The notes under the pieces are model-generated. The model had not been told where the DNA came from. It saw nothing but the letters and a program-made list of their open reading frames with translations, and ran no database searches. This document shows positions 10,156-18,864 of a stretch of DNA of 64,000 nt, in pieces; the first letter of the stretch is position 1, and each line of letters starts with the position of its first letter. This DNA is from Acinetobacter sp. TGL-Y2 (lineage in GTDB: Bacteria > Pseudomonadota > Gammaproteobacteria > Pseudomonadales > Moraxellaceae), in assembly GCF_001612555.1 (NCBI RefSeq), contig NZ_CP015110.1, positions 2,046,001 through 2,110,000 on the forward strand, in the 5' to 3' direction. A program made the position numbers and the translations under genes.

Positions 10156-10791
10156 ATGCGTCAATACACGGGCTTAGACAAATTTATTCATTCTTTTGAT
10201 CAAGCGCTACGTAGTCTTGTACCAGGTACAACCTCTGCTCAGCGTGTCAATCCAGGCAGTGATGCAACCACCCATTTGGGCGTCAGTGAAGCGCGCCATG
10301 TGGCAGGCTTAATGCGAGTCAACCATGCGGGTGAGGTGTGTGCTCAAGCGCTTTATCACGGGCAAGCTTTGACGGCAAAACTTCCAAATGTACGCCGTGA
10401 AATGGAGCATGCCGCAATAGAAGAACAAGACCATTTGGCATGGTGCGAAGACCGTTTAAAAGAGCTCGATAGTCATACCAGTTTATTAAATCCAGTCTGG
10501 TACGGTTTGTCTTTTGGCATGGGTGCTATTGCCGGTATTGCAGGCGATAAATACAGTTTGGGCTTTGTGGCAGAAACTGAACGTCAAGTAAGTATGCATT
10601 TACAGCATCACATTACTCAGCTTCCTGAGCAAGATGATCGTTCACGTAAAATCTTGCTGCAAATGAATGAAGATGAATTACAGCACCGTGATACGGCACT
10701 AAATGCAGGTGGAGTTGAACTTCCTGTCCCTGTTAAAATTACCATGACTGCCATTTCGAAACTGATGACCAAAACCAGTTACTACATCTAA
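10156..10791 (+). CDS. coq7: Coq7, 3-demethoxyubiquinol 3-hydroxylase
   Basis: The 211-aa di-iron carboxylate protein catalyses the last ring hydroxylation of ubiquinone synthesis, the step done by UbiF in E. coli. Metal ligands of the two-fold EX(n)ExxH pattern are visible: Glu60 in NHAGEVCAQ, Glu90 and His93 in EEQDH, Glu142 in AETERQ, then Glu174 and His177 in EDELQH. The length is typical of bacterial Coq7. It begins 4 bases after the LplT-like gene and ends before a bidirectional terminator. The protein is expected on the cytoplasmic face of the inner membrane. Confidence 0.95.
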   Translation: MRQYTGLDKFIHSFDQALRSLVPGTTSAQRVNPGSDATTHLGVSEARHVAGLMRVNHAGEVCAQALYHGQALTAKLPNVRREMEHAAIEEQDHLAWCEDRLKELDSHTSLLNPVWYGLSFGMGAIAGIAGDKYSLGFVAETERQVSMHLQHHITQLPEQDDRSRKILLQMNEDELQHRDTALNAGGVELPVPVKITMTAISKLMTKTSYYI

Positions 10792-10808
10792 AGCTGTATA
10801 TGGAAAAT

Positions 10809-10843
10809 AAAAAAAGACCTAAATTTGCTTTAGGTCTTTTTTA
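10809..10843. terminator. Bidirectional terminator between coq7 and the LysR gene
   Basis: AAAAAGACCTAAA and TTTAGGTCTTTTTT pair over a 5-base loop between two convergent stop codons (10791 and 10874). A/T runs on both sides allow it to work in both directions. Confidence 0.88.
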
Positions 10844-10873
10844 TAAATTCAATACTTGCTCAATCGATTCGAC

Positions 10874-11782
10874 CTAAAGGTGAATATCTTTGCCTTTTAA
10901 GTTTTCATAAAAAACTTGGCGAATCCATTGATGACTTTTCTGATTATGATTAGAGATATACCAAAACTGTTTAATCGAATAGGTCGGAAAATCTTCAGGC
11001 AATTCTAAAATTTGTAAATTACCCCGTGCCAAAAGCACTTCGCTTAAATAAAACGGTACAGTCGCAATCGCATCCGACTGTTGCACCACTAGACCCACAC
11101 CCAAATAACTGGGTAGTGTCATCACTTTGTTGCGCTTTGACCACAGCTCTCCAATATGATTTTCAAATGAAAAGTGCCCTGCACCGACCTCAACATCAAT
11201 ATGCTTTTCACTTAAATATTGATCCAAAGTGATTTTGGAATTTTTTAAGCGTGGGTGATCTTTTGCCGCAATCACAATAAAGTATTGTTCAAACAGCTTC
11301 TGTTGATAAAAATAGTCATCCAGTTGGTCATAATAGCCCACGATCAAATCCAGCGTGCCATTTTTCAGTAGCTCTAAACTTTTGACCTTAATCGCATGAA
11401 CATTGAGCTGAACTTGCGGTGCATGATTTTTTAAATACGATGAAATTTGCGGAAGTAGCACCAAATGGGCGACATCAGTCATGGCAATATTATAAATTTT
11501 CTGCGAATCAAAGTGATTGAACTGTTCTTTATGCTGACAAATTGCTTCGTAATTATTCAACAAATCCGATATAAGCGGAAATAGCTGGATCGAAAGTTCC
11601 GTGGGACGCATTTCATTTTCAACGCGAATAAACAAAGGATCGACGTAATATTTTCGAAGCTTGTTGAGCAAATTACTCACCGCAGGCTGACTCATACCCA
11701 GTTGGCTTGCAGCCACAGATACATTCTTCAATTTATACACATATAAGAAAACTTTTAGAATCTTAATGTCGATCTCAACCAC
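10874..11782 (-). CDS. LysR-family transcriptional regulator
   Basis: The 302-residue protein has an N-terminal winged helix-turn-helix (VSVAASQLGMSQPAVSNLLNK, about residues 20-40) and a periplasmic-binding-protein-like effector domain from about residue 90. The N-terminus (IDIKILKVFLYVYKLKNVSVAA) and the TDVAHLVLLPQI segment place it in the LysR family near the NahR/NodD-type group. It has no divergent partner: folK lies behind it on the same strand, so its target and inducer cannot be inferred from context. The ATG at 11782 is followed directly by the helix-turn-helix, so the start looks right. Confidence 0.88.
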   Translation of the reverse strand: MVEIDIKILKVFLYVYKLKNVSVAASQLGMSQPAVSNLLNKLRKYYVDPLFIRVENEMRPTELSIQLFPLISDLLNNYEAICQHKEQFNHFDSQKIYNIAMTDVAHLVLLPQISSYLKNHAPQVQLNVHAIKVKSLELLKNGTLDLIVGYYDQLDDYFYQQKLFEQYFIVIAAKDHPRLKNSKITLDQYLSEKHIDVEVGAGHFSFENHIGELWSKRNKVMTLPSYLGVGLVVQQSDAIATVPFYLSEVLLARGNLQILELPEDFPTYSIKQFWYISNHNQKSHQWIRQVFYENLKGKDIHL

Positions 11783-11830
11783 AAATACTTCCTAAAATAG
11801 ATAAGAACTCAATACCAGAACAATGAACAA

Positions 11831-11860
11831 AAAAGGCGATGTACAACGACCACGCCTTTT
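11831..11860 (-). terminator. Probable terminator downstream of folK
   Basis: AAAAGGCG (11831-11838) pairs with CGCCTTTT (11853-11860) over a 14-base loop, with T-rich flanks on the minus strand. It lies about 90 bases past the folK stop and just before the LysR start, so it would isolate the two genes. Confidence 0.55.
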
Positions 11861-11951
11861 CACTTTTTAACACATTTGAGATGATTTAAACGGAATTTTT
11901 TTTATTTTAAATGCGCCAATCACATCCTTTTGAATGGATACGCATCATCAA

Positions 11952-12401
11952 TCAACTTGATCTCAGCTCAAGGTTTTTCTGAACCACAGGATAACTTAAA
12001 TCCGTTTCAAACCATTCAGACGCCCACACATCATGAAGTGGAATTTTAACATCTACTGCTAAGGGCATTTTCTTTGGATTAAACTGCATATGCGCCAAGT
12101 CATGCCCAACAGCAATTAAATCGACATCCAAAGAAATCTGATGCGAAGGACGAATTCGCCCTGAATCCTGCTCCATTTTCTTTAAGCGTTGAATCATTTC
12201 ACGCTCTGAACATCTACTTTTCAATAAACACGCCGCATTCCAATAGTCTGCGCCTACGCCATCTCGACATGGAATGAGATAAATGGGGGAAAAATCAACA
12301 TCGCCCCACTGCTGGATGGTTTGGAATGCACGGTGAAAATGTTGCTCAGGTGAATGATTACTCGCCAGTGCGAGGGCGAAAATCTTTGCGGTGTCGTTCA
12401 A
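11952..12401 (-). CDS. folK: FolK, hydroxymethyldihydropterin pyrophosphokinase
   Basis: The 149-aa enzyme transfers pyrophosphate from ATP to 6-hydroxymethyl-7,8-dihydropterin in folate synthesis. It starts with the family-type strand IFALALASNHSPEQHF and carries YWNAACLL and the signature SLDVDLIAVG, whose Asp residues bind Mg-ATP. It overlaps the 3' end of folB by 44 bases in another frame, so the two enzymes of successive steps are probably translationally coupled. It is slightly shorter than E. coli FolK (159 aa), and the C-terminal lid region looks compact. Confidence is high from the motif and the folB neighbour. Confidence 0.9.
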   Translation of the reverse strand: MNDTAKIFALALASNHSPEQHFHRAFQTIQQWGDVDFSPIYLIPCRDGVGADYWNAACLLKSRCSEREMIQRLKKMEQDSGRIRPSHQISLDVDLIAVGHDLAHMQFNPKKMPLAVDVKIPLHDVWASEWFETDLSYPVVQKNLELRSS

Positions 12402-12738
12402 GACGAATTCCTACTGAATTTGCTTGCGCGATAATGGCAGGCTTCCGGATCGTAATCATAATAGATTCTATGGCATCAAAGGTAGTAAAAAGCGTGTTCA
12501 GTACCAGTTTTGCTGCATGTTCAATCAATTCAGGTTGTGCATCTTGAATTACTTTTGCCGAAACTTCACAAATCTCGGCATAATTTAAAGTATCTGCCAA
12601 AACATCTGAGTTTGACGCCTGCTCTAAATCCGTATTGATCATCAGATCCAACATCAACGGTTGAATAATTTGACGTTCCCAGTCAAAGCATCCAACCACG
12701 GTCTCTACCTTTAAGCCTTCAATAATGATGGCGTCCAT
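12358..12738 (-). CDS. folB: FolB, dihydroneopterin aldolase
   Basis: The 126-aa protein matches dihydroneopterin aldolase: MDAIIIEGLKVETVVGCFDWERQ at the start, with the active-site Glu in GCFDWERQ, and ESIMITIRKPAIIAQA with the conserved KP pair near the C-terminus. It cleaves dihydroneopterin to 6-hydroxymethyldihydropterin, the substrate of FolK, whose gene overlaps its end. The start follows the family start closely. A roughly 107-bp repeat lies directly upstream, between it and the ABC1-kinase gene. Confidence 0.93.
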   Translation of the reverse strand: MDAIIIEGLKVETVVGCFDWERQIIQPLMLDLMINTDLEQASNSDVLADTLNYAEICEVSAKVIQDAQPELIEHAAKLVLNTLFTTFDAIESIMITIRKPAIIAQANSVGIRLERHRKDFRPRTGE

Positions 12739-12760
12739 AATTTCACTCTTAGGTTAAAAT

Positions 12761-12867
12761 AATCCCCCTACATCCCCCTTTAAAAAGGAGGACTGCCCCT
12801 TCCATAAAATGCAATATTGACGCCTCCCTTTACAAAGGAAGGCTGAGAGGGACTAAAAATAGGGATT
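12761..12867. repeat. Intergenic imperfect inverted repeat, MITE/REP-like
   Basis: The segment starts AATCCCCC and ends GGGATT, so its ends are inverted. It contains two internal hairpins: CCCCCTTTAAAAAGGAGG (left) and CCTCCCTTTACAAAGGAAGG (right). CT/GA-rich palindromes of this style occur between genes in Acinetobacter and related genomes. It fills the gap between the UbiB-like gene and folB and codes for nothing I can see. It may be a non-autonomous repeat or an RNA-level terminator/processing element. Confidence 0.6.
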
Positions 12868-12880
12868 AAAAAATAATAAA

Positions 12881-14179
12881 TTAACTTTTTAACAAAGATG
12901 CAGGATCCATGCTTTGAACCATTTGCAAACGTTGATCTGCATAAATATCCGTATACGGCGCAAGAATACGCATGAAGCGATCAAAATACAGCATTTGTTT
13001 AAACAACAAGGCAAAGTCACGCGGGAAACGAATACCATGACGCTCACCGACTCCGACCATATCCATCATGATGTCATTTAAATCGGCAGGATTGGTCGAC
13101 AAGATTTGCTGTGGATCTGCCATGAGCACACCGCTAAATAAGCGTTCTAAATCAGCGGCAAGGACTTGGGTATCTACTTTATGGTCAGTCATGCCCATAC
13201 CCAGCATATTTTCAGCCATCAGTAGATAATCCGTTTTCTGTAGCGCGTCCATAAATGCGATACATGCTGTCCACACTTCAGGTTTAAGTTGACCTACGAT
13301 TCCGAAATCGATAAAGCCGACACGACCATCCTCTAATAGCATTAGATTGCCTGCATGTAGGTCCGCATGGAAGCTTTCACACATCATCAGGCTACCAAAC
13401 CACGTATTCATCGCAGTAATCAGCACTTGTGTTGGGTCTTTAGAGACTTTCTTGACCACTTCAAAATCAGTGAGAGGCACACCGTAAAAGCGCTGCATGG
13501 TCAACACACGGCGGGTTGAATGCTGGTGATATACTTTAGGTGCCACCGCGTTATTGTTTTGGGTCACATTCAAATAATTCGAGAAATCATCGATATTTTT
13601 AGCTTCTTCAATGAAATCAACTTCACGAACCATGCGGTTTTTAATTTCTTCAACAATATCTGCAAGTGAAGCAAACTTCACTTTCGGTACTGCTTTTTCT
13701 AAAATTTTGGTTGCCCAATGTAGAACGTTCAAATCTGTATAGAGAATAGTTTCTACACCCGGTTTTTGAACCTTGATCACAACGTCTTCACCGCTGACCA
13801 ATTTTGCTGCATGAACTTGAGCAATTGAAGCGGATGCAAGTGGAGTCTCATCGATTGAAGCAAAAATTTCAGCTAAATCACGACCTGCAAACTCAGAAGC
13901 TAAAACACTTTCAATATAACTAAACGGCAGTTTTGGCGTTTGATCTAGACAGCCTTGAAACTCTTCAACATATTCACGTGGAAAAAGCGACGGTGTACTG
14001 GCAATAAATTGTCCGAGTTTGATATAGGTTGAACCTAAAGACTCAAAAGTTTCACGCATCAGTTTGGGATTACTGGGTTTTTCTGTTGCATATTTTATGC
14101 CTGCGCGAGCAGCAATCACGGCAGTTTCCCCAACTCGGGCAACTGAACGTAGTCCATCTAACCAAATATTGTTTTTCAT
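12881..14179 (-). CDS. ABC1/UbiB-family atypical kinase (AarF domain)
   Basis: The 432-residue protein carries the ABC1/ADCK signature: KLGQFIAS near residue 54 (KxGQ), ASASIAQVHAAKL (the Ala-rich nucleotide loop), VVIKVQKPG (ATP-site Lys), HADLHAGNLML (catalytic loop) and GFIDFGIVG (metal-binding DFG). The family includes UbiB and is needed for ubiquinone synthesis in some members. This copy lacks the long C-terminal hydrophobic tail of E. coli UbiB (546 aa), so it may be a paralogue. Its partner may be the neighbouring E1-like enzyme, but this is only positional. Confidence 0.85.
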   Translation of the reverse strand: MKNNIWLDGLRSVARVGETAVIAARAGIKYATEKPSNPKLMRETFESLGSTYIKLGQFIASTPSLFPREYVEEFQGCLDQTPKLPFSYIESVLASEFAGRDLAEIFASIDETPLASASIAQVHAAKLVSGEDVVIKVQKPGVETILYTDLNVLHWATKILEKAVPKVKFASLADIVEEIKNRMVREVDFIEEAKNIDDFSNYLNVTQNNNAVAPKVYHQHSTRRVLTMQRFYGVPLTDFEVVKKVSKDPTQVLITAMNTWFGSLMMCESFHADLHAGNLMLLEDGRVGFIDFGIVGQLKPEVWTACIAFMDALQKTDYLLMAENMLGMGMTDHKVDTQVLAADLERLFSGVLMADPQQILSTNPADLNDIMMDMVGVGERHGIRFPRDFALLFKQMLYFDRFMRILAPYTDIYADQRLQMVQSMDPASLLKS

Positions 14180-14218
14180 AATGTCTGAATAGAATTAAGT
14201 TAGCTTGAGTGTAGCAAA

Positions 14219-15010
14219 TTAATCGGCATCTGCGGATTGTCTTGCCTGACAGATTGGACAATCTGTATCAATTTCAAAGGCTAAAATTCGTTGTTTCATT
14301 GTTAATCCATCCCAAAGCAGCACTTTTTGCTTGAGCGGTGTCAGGTTTAAACCCAAATACAACAGCGCATGATGTGCCTGTAGACTTGCCATCACGTTTG
14401 GCGTGGTTGCCAGCACCCCAGAATCTGCACAGCGCAGACCTTCATTGGCATGTTGTTGTTTGGGAAATAAACACTCATAACAGGCTGAATTGCCTTCTAG
14501 CATAAACATTTGCCCTTGAAAGCCAATGGCCGAGGCACTGATCAGCGAAACGTTGTTCGCTTTACAGGTTTCATTAACCAAATAACGTGTCTCGAAGTTA
14601 TCACAGCCGTCTAGAACTAAATCTTGCGCTGAAATAAGCACTTCTACGTTGCTTAGGTCAAGCTGATCAGTATGACTTTCCACACGAATATACGGATTAA
14701 TCTGTCTGAGTCGTTTTGCCAAAATTTCAGATTTATAAAATCCAAGATCTGACGCTGTATAGGCGATTTGACGTTGTAAATTGCTGATCTCAATACTATC
14801 TGCATCAATCAACGTTATTTGACCGACACCTGCACGAGCCAATAGCTCGGCAGTTGTGCAACCAATCCCCCCACAGCCCACAATCAGTACATTGCTAAGT
14901 TTGAGCTTTTCTTGGGCCTCAATATCCCAACCTTCGAGTAAGATTTGACGGGAATAAAGCTGTAGTTCAGCGTTTGAGAGTTCCAGTTCTGCGTCTTCTA
15001 TATCCATCAT
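14219..15010 (-). CDS. moeB: MoeB/ThiF-family E1-like adenylyltransferase
   Basis: The 263-aa protein opens with YSRQILLEGWDIEAQEKL and the ATP-binding VGCGGIGCTTAELLARAG (about residues 45-62), both hallmarks of the MoeB/ThiF/HesA group. Asp and Arg residues in LIDADSIEISNLQRQ and two zinc CxxC pairs (CYEC, CPIC near the C-terminus) complete the fold. Such enzymes adenylate the C-terminal Gly-Gly of a sulfur-carrier protein (MoaD or ThiS). No carrier gene lies nearby, so MoeB is a best guess; ThiF or HesA are alternatives. The gene is 39 bases upstream of the ABC1 kinase on the same strand. Confidence 0.82.
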   Translation of the reverse strand: MMDIEDAELELSNAELQLYSRQILLEGWDIEAQEKLKLSNVLIVGCGGIGCTTAELLARAGVGQITLIDADSIEISNLQRQIAYTASDLGFYKSEILAKRLRQINPYIRVESHTDQLDLSNVEVLISAQDLVLDGCDNFETRYLVNETCKANNVSLISASAIGFQGQMFMLEGNSACYECLFPKQQHANEGLRCADSGVLATTPNVMASLQAHHALLYLGLNLTPLKQKVLLWDGLTMKQRILAFEIDTDCPICQARQSADAD

Positions 15011-15496
15011 TTTTAAATCAAATATGACCTATGCTTATTTACAGAGTATAAAGCTTATTTCTTGAATTTATTTTATTGTTGTTTTAATAAGATAAATTTG
15101 AGCCGCAGGCTTTGCATCAGCAAAGTACAGGACTGAGTAAGTATTTATGGCTACCCTATAACAAAGCCATTTTTATTGTAGAGAACGAGTTAATCTACAT
15201 TGCCCCTTTTTTACCCTTTAAAATCATTGAGCTCCACGCTCATGATCAGATTTTAATTAAATTTTTTAAAACCATTACTCAGTATGAGATACGCGCCAGT
15301 GTTATTTGCAACTGTTCGAGTCAGTCTCAATTGAATAATTAAAGTTTCTGCGCGTTTTCTTTTAGATGGCTCAAGCCGACGAGTTTTGCAATTGACAATG
15401 GTTTTGGTTACTTTTGCCGAAACAAAAGTAACCAGAAAATTTGGACTTTTATTCAGTATAAGTGTCAGCGGATCGTCAAAATTCCACTTAGGCTAT
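15011..15496. other. Non-coding gap with inverted repeat
   Basis: About 490 bases without a convincing gene. A 76-codon plus-strand frame at 15112-15342 has no ribosome site or recognisable content. The only clear structure is the inverted repeat at 15406-15433. Confidence 0.5.
15406..15433. repeat. Perfect 11-bp inverted repeat with 6-base loop
   Basis: GGTTACTTTTG (15406-15416) and CAAAAGTAACC (15423-15433) are exact complements around the loop CCGAAA. I recall similar segments as a recurrent intergenic motif in Acinetobacter and other genomes. It has no T tract typical of terminators on either strand. Confidence 0.7.
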
Positions 15497-16267
15497 TTAT
15501 TTCGCTGCCATTCGAATTCCACCATCTAAACGAATCACTTCACCATTTAAATAGGCATTTTCACAAATATGACCGACTAAATGCGCAAATTCCTCAGGCT
15601 TTGCCAAACGCGGCGGAAACGGTACCATTTGTCCTAAGGAATCTTGAACATTTTGTGGCAACCCTTTGAGCATAGGGGTTTCCATAATCCCTGGAGCAAT
15701 GGTCATGACCCGTATGCCATTTCGTGCCAGCTCACGTGCCAAAGGCAAAGTCATCGCCACTACGGCACCTTTCGACGCAGCATAAGCAGTTTGCCCAATT
15801 TGCCCATCAAAAGCTGCGACCGATGCGGTATTTACAATCACACCGCGCTCTTCCTCACCGGCTTGCAGCTCATATTTTGCAATGAGTTCTGCGGCGAAGC
15901 GAAGCATATTGAATGTGCCTGTGACATTGATGTTGAGTACTTTTTGAAACAGTGCCAACTCATGTAAACCATCACGACCCAACACCTTCGCGGAAGGCCC
16001 AACCCCTGCACAGTTGATCAAACCATTCAGCTGACCAAAGTCTTGTTCAACTTGTTTAAAAAAGGCTTCAACGGCCGACTCATTGGTCACGTCTAAAGCG
16101 ACAAATTGAGATTGACTACCTAACTGTTGTTCTAAGGCTTCGCCGAGGGTTTGATTCATGTCAACCATAATCACCCGCGCACCTTGATTCACCAAGTAGC
16201 TTGCCGTAGCCGCGCCTAAACCTGATGCACCACCGGTGACCACAAATACTTTTCCACTGATCTTCAT
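15497..16267 (-). CDS. Short-chain dehydrogenase, 3-hydroxyacyl-CoA dehydrogenase type II-like
   Basis: I start the gene at 16267 (MKISGKVFVVTGG), which has an AGGA ribosome site. The longer frame to 16354 adds an unrelated 29-residue leader. The product is 256 aa with the Rossmann motif TGGASGLG (residues 11-18), NCAG (85-88) and the catalytic Ser149, Tyr162 and Lys166 in YAASK. The GVGPSAKVLGRDG and PFPPRLAKPEEFA segments resemble type II 3-hydroxyacyl-CoA dehydrogenases, which oxidise short 3-hydroxyacyl-CoAs with NAD in fatty-acid or branched-chain breakdown. It stands alone, so the pathway is not settled by context. Confidence 0.85.
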   Translation of the reverse strand: MKISGKVFVVTGGASGLGAATASYLVNQGARVIMVDMNQTLGEALEQQLGSQSQFVALDVTNESAVEAFFKQVEQDFGQLNGLINCAGVGPSAKVLGRDGLHELALFQKVLNINVTGTFNMLRFAAELIAKYELQAGEEERGVIVNTASVAAFDGQIGQTAYAASKGAVVAMTLPLARELARNGIRVMTIAPGIMETPMLKGLPQNVQDSLGQMVPFPPRLAKPEEFAHLVGHICENAYLNGEVIRLDGGIRMAAK

Positions 16268-17241
16268 ATCACATTCCTGTTGATTATTTTCATGTTCATT
16301 TTTAATGTTGATTTTTTTAAAATATCTACTCTTTTGAAACAGCAGAGTTAACACAGCTTAACTTGAACATGGCTTAAGTATAATGTCCAAAATTTGCATT
16401 TTCACTGGCGAATTTGAACCATTACGTCGGTGAAATTACATAAGGAAAAAATCACTCTGCATTCAAGACACTCAATATAGCAAAGAAATCCGTTGTATTG
16501 CATTGGGGCATCTTGCAACACTCTGTGTGTAGTAAAGAGTGCGATAGTCGATAATACATCCCCCACTCTAAAACCAACTCATTTCGCTAGGTTTATCACA
16601 TTGCCCAGAATGTGCAGCACTTAAACATGATTCAGATGACCAAGTCCGACTGGATGAACAGATTCAATATGACAAAGCTGAACACTATTCATCGTTTGAT
16701 GCCCATTCATTTACCCTACAGCGATTTAAATCTACTGATTAAGCAATCGAATAGATCATGGAAATAGTGAATGGATGAATATACAAGCCCTTGCCAAAGA
16801 ACTTAACGGGTCTCAAGATACCGATTAATAGCGTTTAAAAATAAATATTTATCGAAGAATTAAAATAAAGTGCGCAGATAAACCGCGATTGCATATCTCA
16901 GTAAAAACTCTAAATCGTTGCAATAAGATCAGCGACCAACTCAGTGTTCATGACGCCCGTGTCTTTCCCCTTCATTTGAAAAAATGGAGAAGCAAAGTCT
17001 AAGTGGGTATCGATTTTTCCGAAAAAATGAGACTGATCAGTCACCTAATACAGATTCAAATTAAGTCATTTATTTAGTGTTGAATATTTAAAAAAAGGTG
17101 TAGTTACTCGTTAAATGAGCAACACGACTCATCTGAATAAAATTGCACCCATTCTAATTTTAGGTTATTTTTCACCCAATTTATTGCGCTTTGCAATCTC
17201 AACTCTCCCCCACGCTTGTTAAATCAGCTATAGGTTTTATT
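16268..17241. other. Gap of nearly 1 kb with decayed coding remnants
   Basis: No intact gene is visible. Short open stretches look protein-like but have stops and no starts. The clearest is 16572-16742 (+), with a CPEC pair, DSDDQVRLDEQIQYDKAEHY and QRFKSTD before a stop, followed by fragments such as MNIQALAKELNGSQ near 16775-16820. These may be parts of one or more dead accessory genes. I could not identify the parent family. Confidence 0.45.
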
Positions 17242-17592
17242 ATGCTTAAGATGATTGATGTACTTGAACAACATCTGGTACAAAACTTTAAATATGCGCT
17301 TACGTCATCTACTTCCAATTTCGATGACCAACTCAGTCAAGGCATTTTAAATGCACCTGAGCTACAACTTCATCATGCACTGAGCTCATTTTTACTTGAA
17401 CATAATCCACTTGAAGTGGCTCATGCGCTGGATATTAGCCCTGAGCGTATTCAAGCGATTCAATCTGGTGCTGCGCTCAGCCATGAAAATATCAACGATA
17501 CCGCTAAGGTGGTTTCGCTCTGTCTTGCACTTGAAACAGACACTTTAGCCCAAGTAGATATTGCGGACAGTTTGCAAGATTACCCTATCTAA
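17242..17592 (+). CDS. Small acidic protein, unknown (possible HTH-like region)
   Basis: I choose the ATG at 17242 (MLKMIDVLEQHLV); a TTG 17 codons upstream only adds an unlikely leader, and ATG 17251 is also possible. The product is about 116 aa, acidic and mostly helical. Residues about 70-95 (NPLEVAHALDISPERIQAIQSG) could form a helix-turn-helix-like unit. There is no signal peptide or membrane span. A strong terminator follows at 17633. It resembles small hypothetical proteins found in Acinetobacter; the function is unknown. Confidence 0.7.
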   Translation: MLKMIDVLEQHLVQNFKYALTSSTSNFDDQLSQGILNAPELQLHHALSSFLLEHNPLEVAHALDISPERIQAIQSGAALSHENINDTAKVVSLCLALETDTLAQVDIADSLQDYPI

Positions 17593-17632
17593 GGTTTTTT
17601 ACATTCGTTTTAACCATGACTACATTGCAATG

Positions 17633-17662
17633 AAAAAGCGACTATTCAATAGTCGCTTTTTT
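17633..17662 (+). terminator. Strong intrinsic terminator
   Basis: AAAAAGCGACTATT (17633-17646) and AATAGTCGCTTTTT (17648-17661) are exact complements around a central C, followed by T residues. It lies about 40 bases after the stop of the 17242-17592 gene. Confidence 0.88.
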
Positions 17663-17990
17663 CCAATCTTAAATCTCGATTGTGTAGGCTTTCAAATCTG
17701 ACTACGCATCATCTATACCCATCATCTCTGTGAGACTAAGATTCGGTATAACGCACTCGTTATCAGTCATACGTATAAAGTACGCTTCATAAAGCTTTTT
17801 CCCAAAAAGGATGCTCTAAAAACCTTTCTCTATACACTTTTTTATAGAAGACTATTTTCTATACAACACTATGCTCTATAAACAATGCATCGACCACCGA
17901 CGCAATTTGCCTATCTATCCATTCAAAATTGGGTTCAAGGCGATGATTAAAATAGGATTCATTTTCTAAGCTTGACATTGAAGATTTGAT

Positions 17991-18020
17991 CAAAAATGCC
18001 GTCGATTGATGGCATTTTTG
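17991..18020 (-). terminator. Intrinsic terminator of prfA-prmC
   Basis: CAAAAATGCC (17991-18000) pairs perfectly with GGCATTTTTG (18011-18020) over a 10-base loop, with a T run on the minus strand. It is about 22 bases past the prmC stop. Confidence 0.82.
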
Positions 18021-18042
18021 GGTGCTTTTCTTTAATCAAAGC

Positions 18043-18864
18043 TTAATTCGGCCACTGACCCAAGGTCACACGGTCATTACCACCGTAGTCTTTGACGGTA
18101 CGAATCTTTTTGAAATGCGCATCTTTAAAGATTTTTTGCACCGCATCGGATTGATCATAACCATGTTCAATCACGATCCAGCCTTTTGCTGTGAGGAGCT
18201 TTTTACCCTGCTGTACAATATGCTCAATATCTGCCAAACCATGCTTATCAGACACCAAAGCTCGCTTTGGCTCAGATGCAAGGCCTTTCATATGTTTGTC
18301 ATTTTCTGCGATATAAGGTGGATTAGACACAATCACGTCAAAGAATTGATTACGCTCTAAAGCCTTAAACCATGAGCCACAGGCAAATTTCACATGATTT
18401 AAATCATGCTTTTCTGCATTAAACTTCGCCACTTCAAGCGTCGGCGCGTAAATGTCCGTTGCGGTCATGCTCCAGTCTGGGCGTTCACTGGCAAGCGAGA
18501 GTGCAATTGCACCAGTACCGGTACCCAAATCGACCACGCGAGCATCTCTAGGTAGATCCAAACGCAGTACCGTTTCAACTAAAATTTCAGTATCCGGACG
18601 GGGTACCAGAGTATCTTTGGTCACTTTCAAATCTAAAGTCCAAAACGGCTGAGAACCGGTGACATAAGCCAAAGGTTCACCCGCTTCGATACGTTTTAGC
18701 GCTGCAACATAGTCTCGCTCTTGTTCTGCAGTCAGCTCTTGCGATTTTTTCATGACCAAATCAAATGAATCAATTTTGGTGATGTGTTCAAGCAGCCATT
18801 CATTTTCTTGACGCTCGTAACTTTCTACTTCACCACGTAAGGCCAAAGCCTGTCCAATATTCAT
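18043..18864 (-). CDS. prmC: PrmC, release factor glutamine N5-methyltransferase
   Basis: The 273-aa SAM-dependent enzyme methylates the Gln of the GGQ motif in RF1 and RF2, which speeds peptide release. It has the helical N-terminal domain, LVPRPDTEILVE, the SAM-binding VVDLGTGTGAIALSLA and the N6/N5-methylase signature SNPPYIAEND, whose NPPY binds the glutamine amide. It directly follows prfA, its substrate's gene, the two being back to back at 18864. An alternative name is hemK. Confidence 0.95.
   Translation of the reverse strand: MNIGQALALRGEVESYERQENEWLLEHITKIDSFDLVMKKSQELTAEQERDYVAALKRIEAGEPLAYVTGSQPFWTLDLKVTKDTLVPRPDTEILVETVLRLDLPRDARVVDLGTGTGAIALSLASERPDWSMTATDIYAPTLEVAKFNAEKHDLNHVKFACGSWFKALERNQFFDVIVSNPPYIAENDKHMKGLASEPKRALVSDKHGLADIEHIVQQGKKLLTAKGWIVIEHGYDQSDAVQKIFKDAHFKKIRTVKDYGGNDRVTLGQWPN

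Larger units (their letters stand above)
17593..18042. other. Non-coding gap between a small gene and prmC
   Basis: About 450 bases between convergent genes. It holds two terminators (17633-17662 and 17991-18020). I see no gene or other structure in the AT-rich stretch between them. Confidence 0.5.

Noticed and set aside
15112..15342. 76-codon plus-strand frame after the MoeB-like gene
   Set aside because: No start signal, no known content and low complexity; treated as non-coding.
18022..18360. 112-codon plus-strand frame
   Set aside because: Shadow of prmC on the other strand; no ribosome site or domain.
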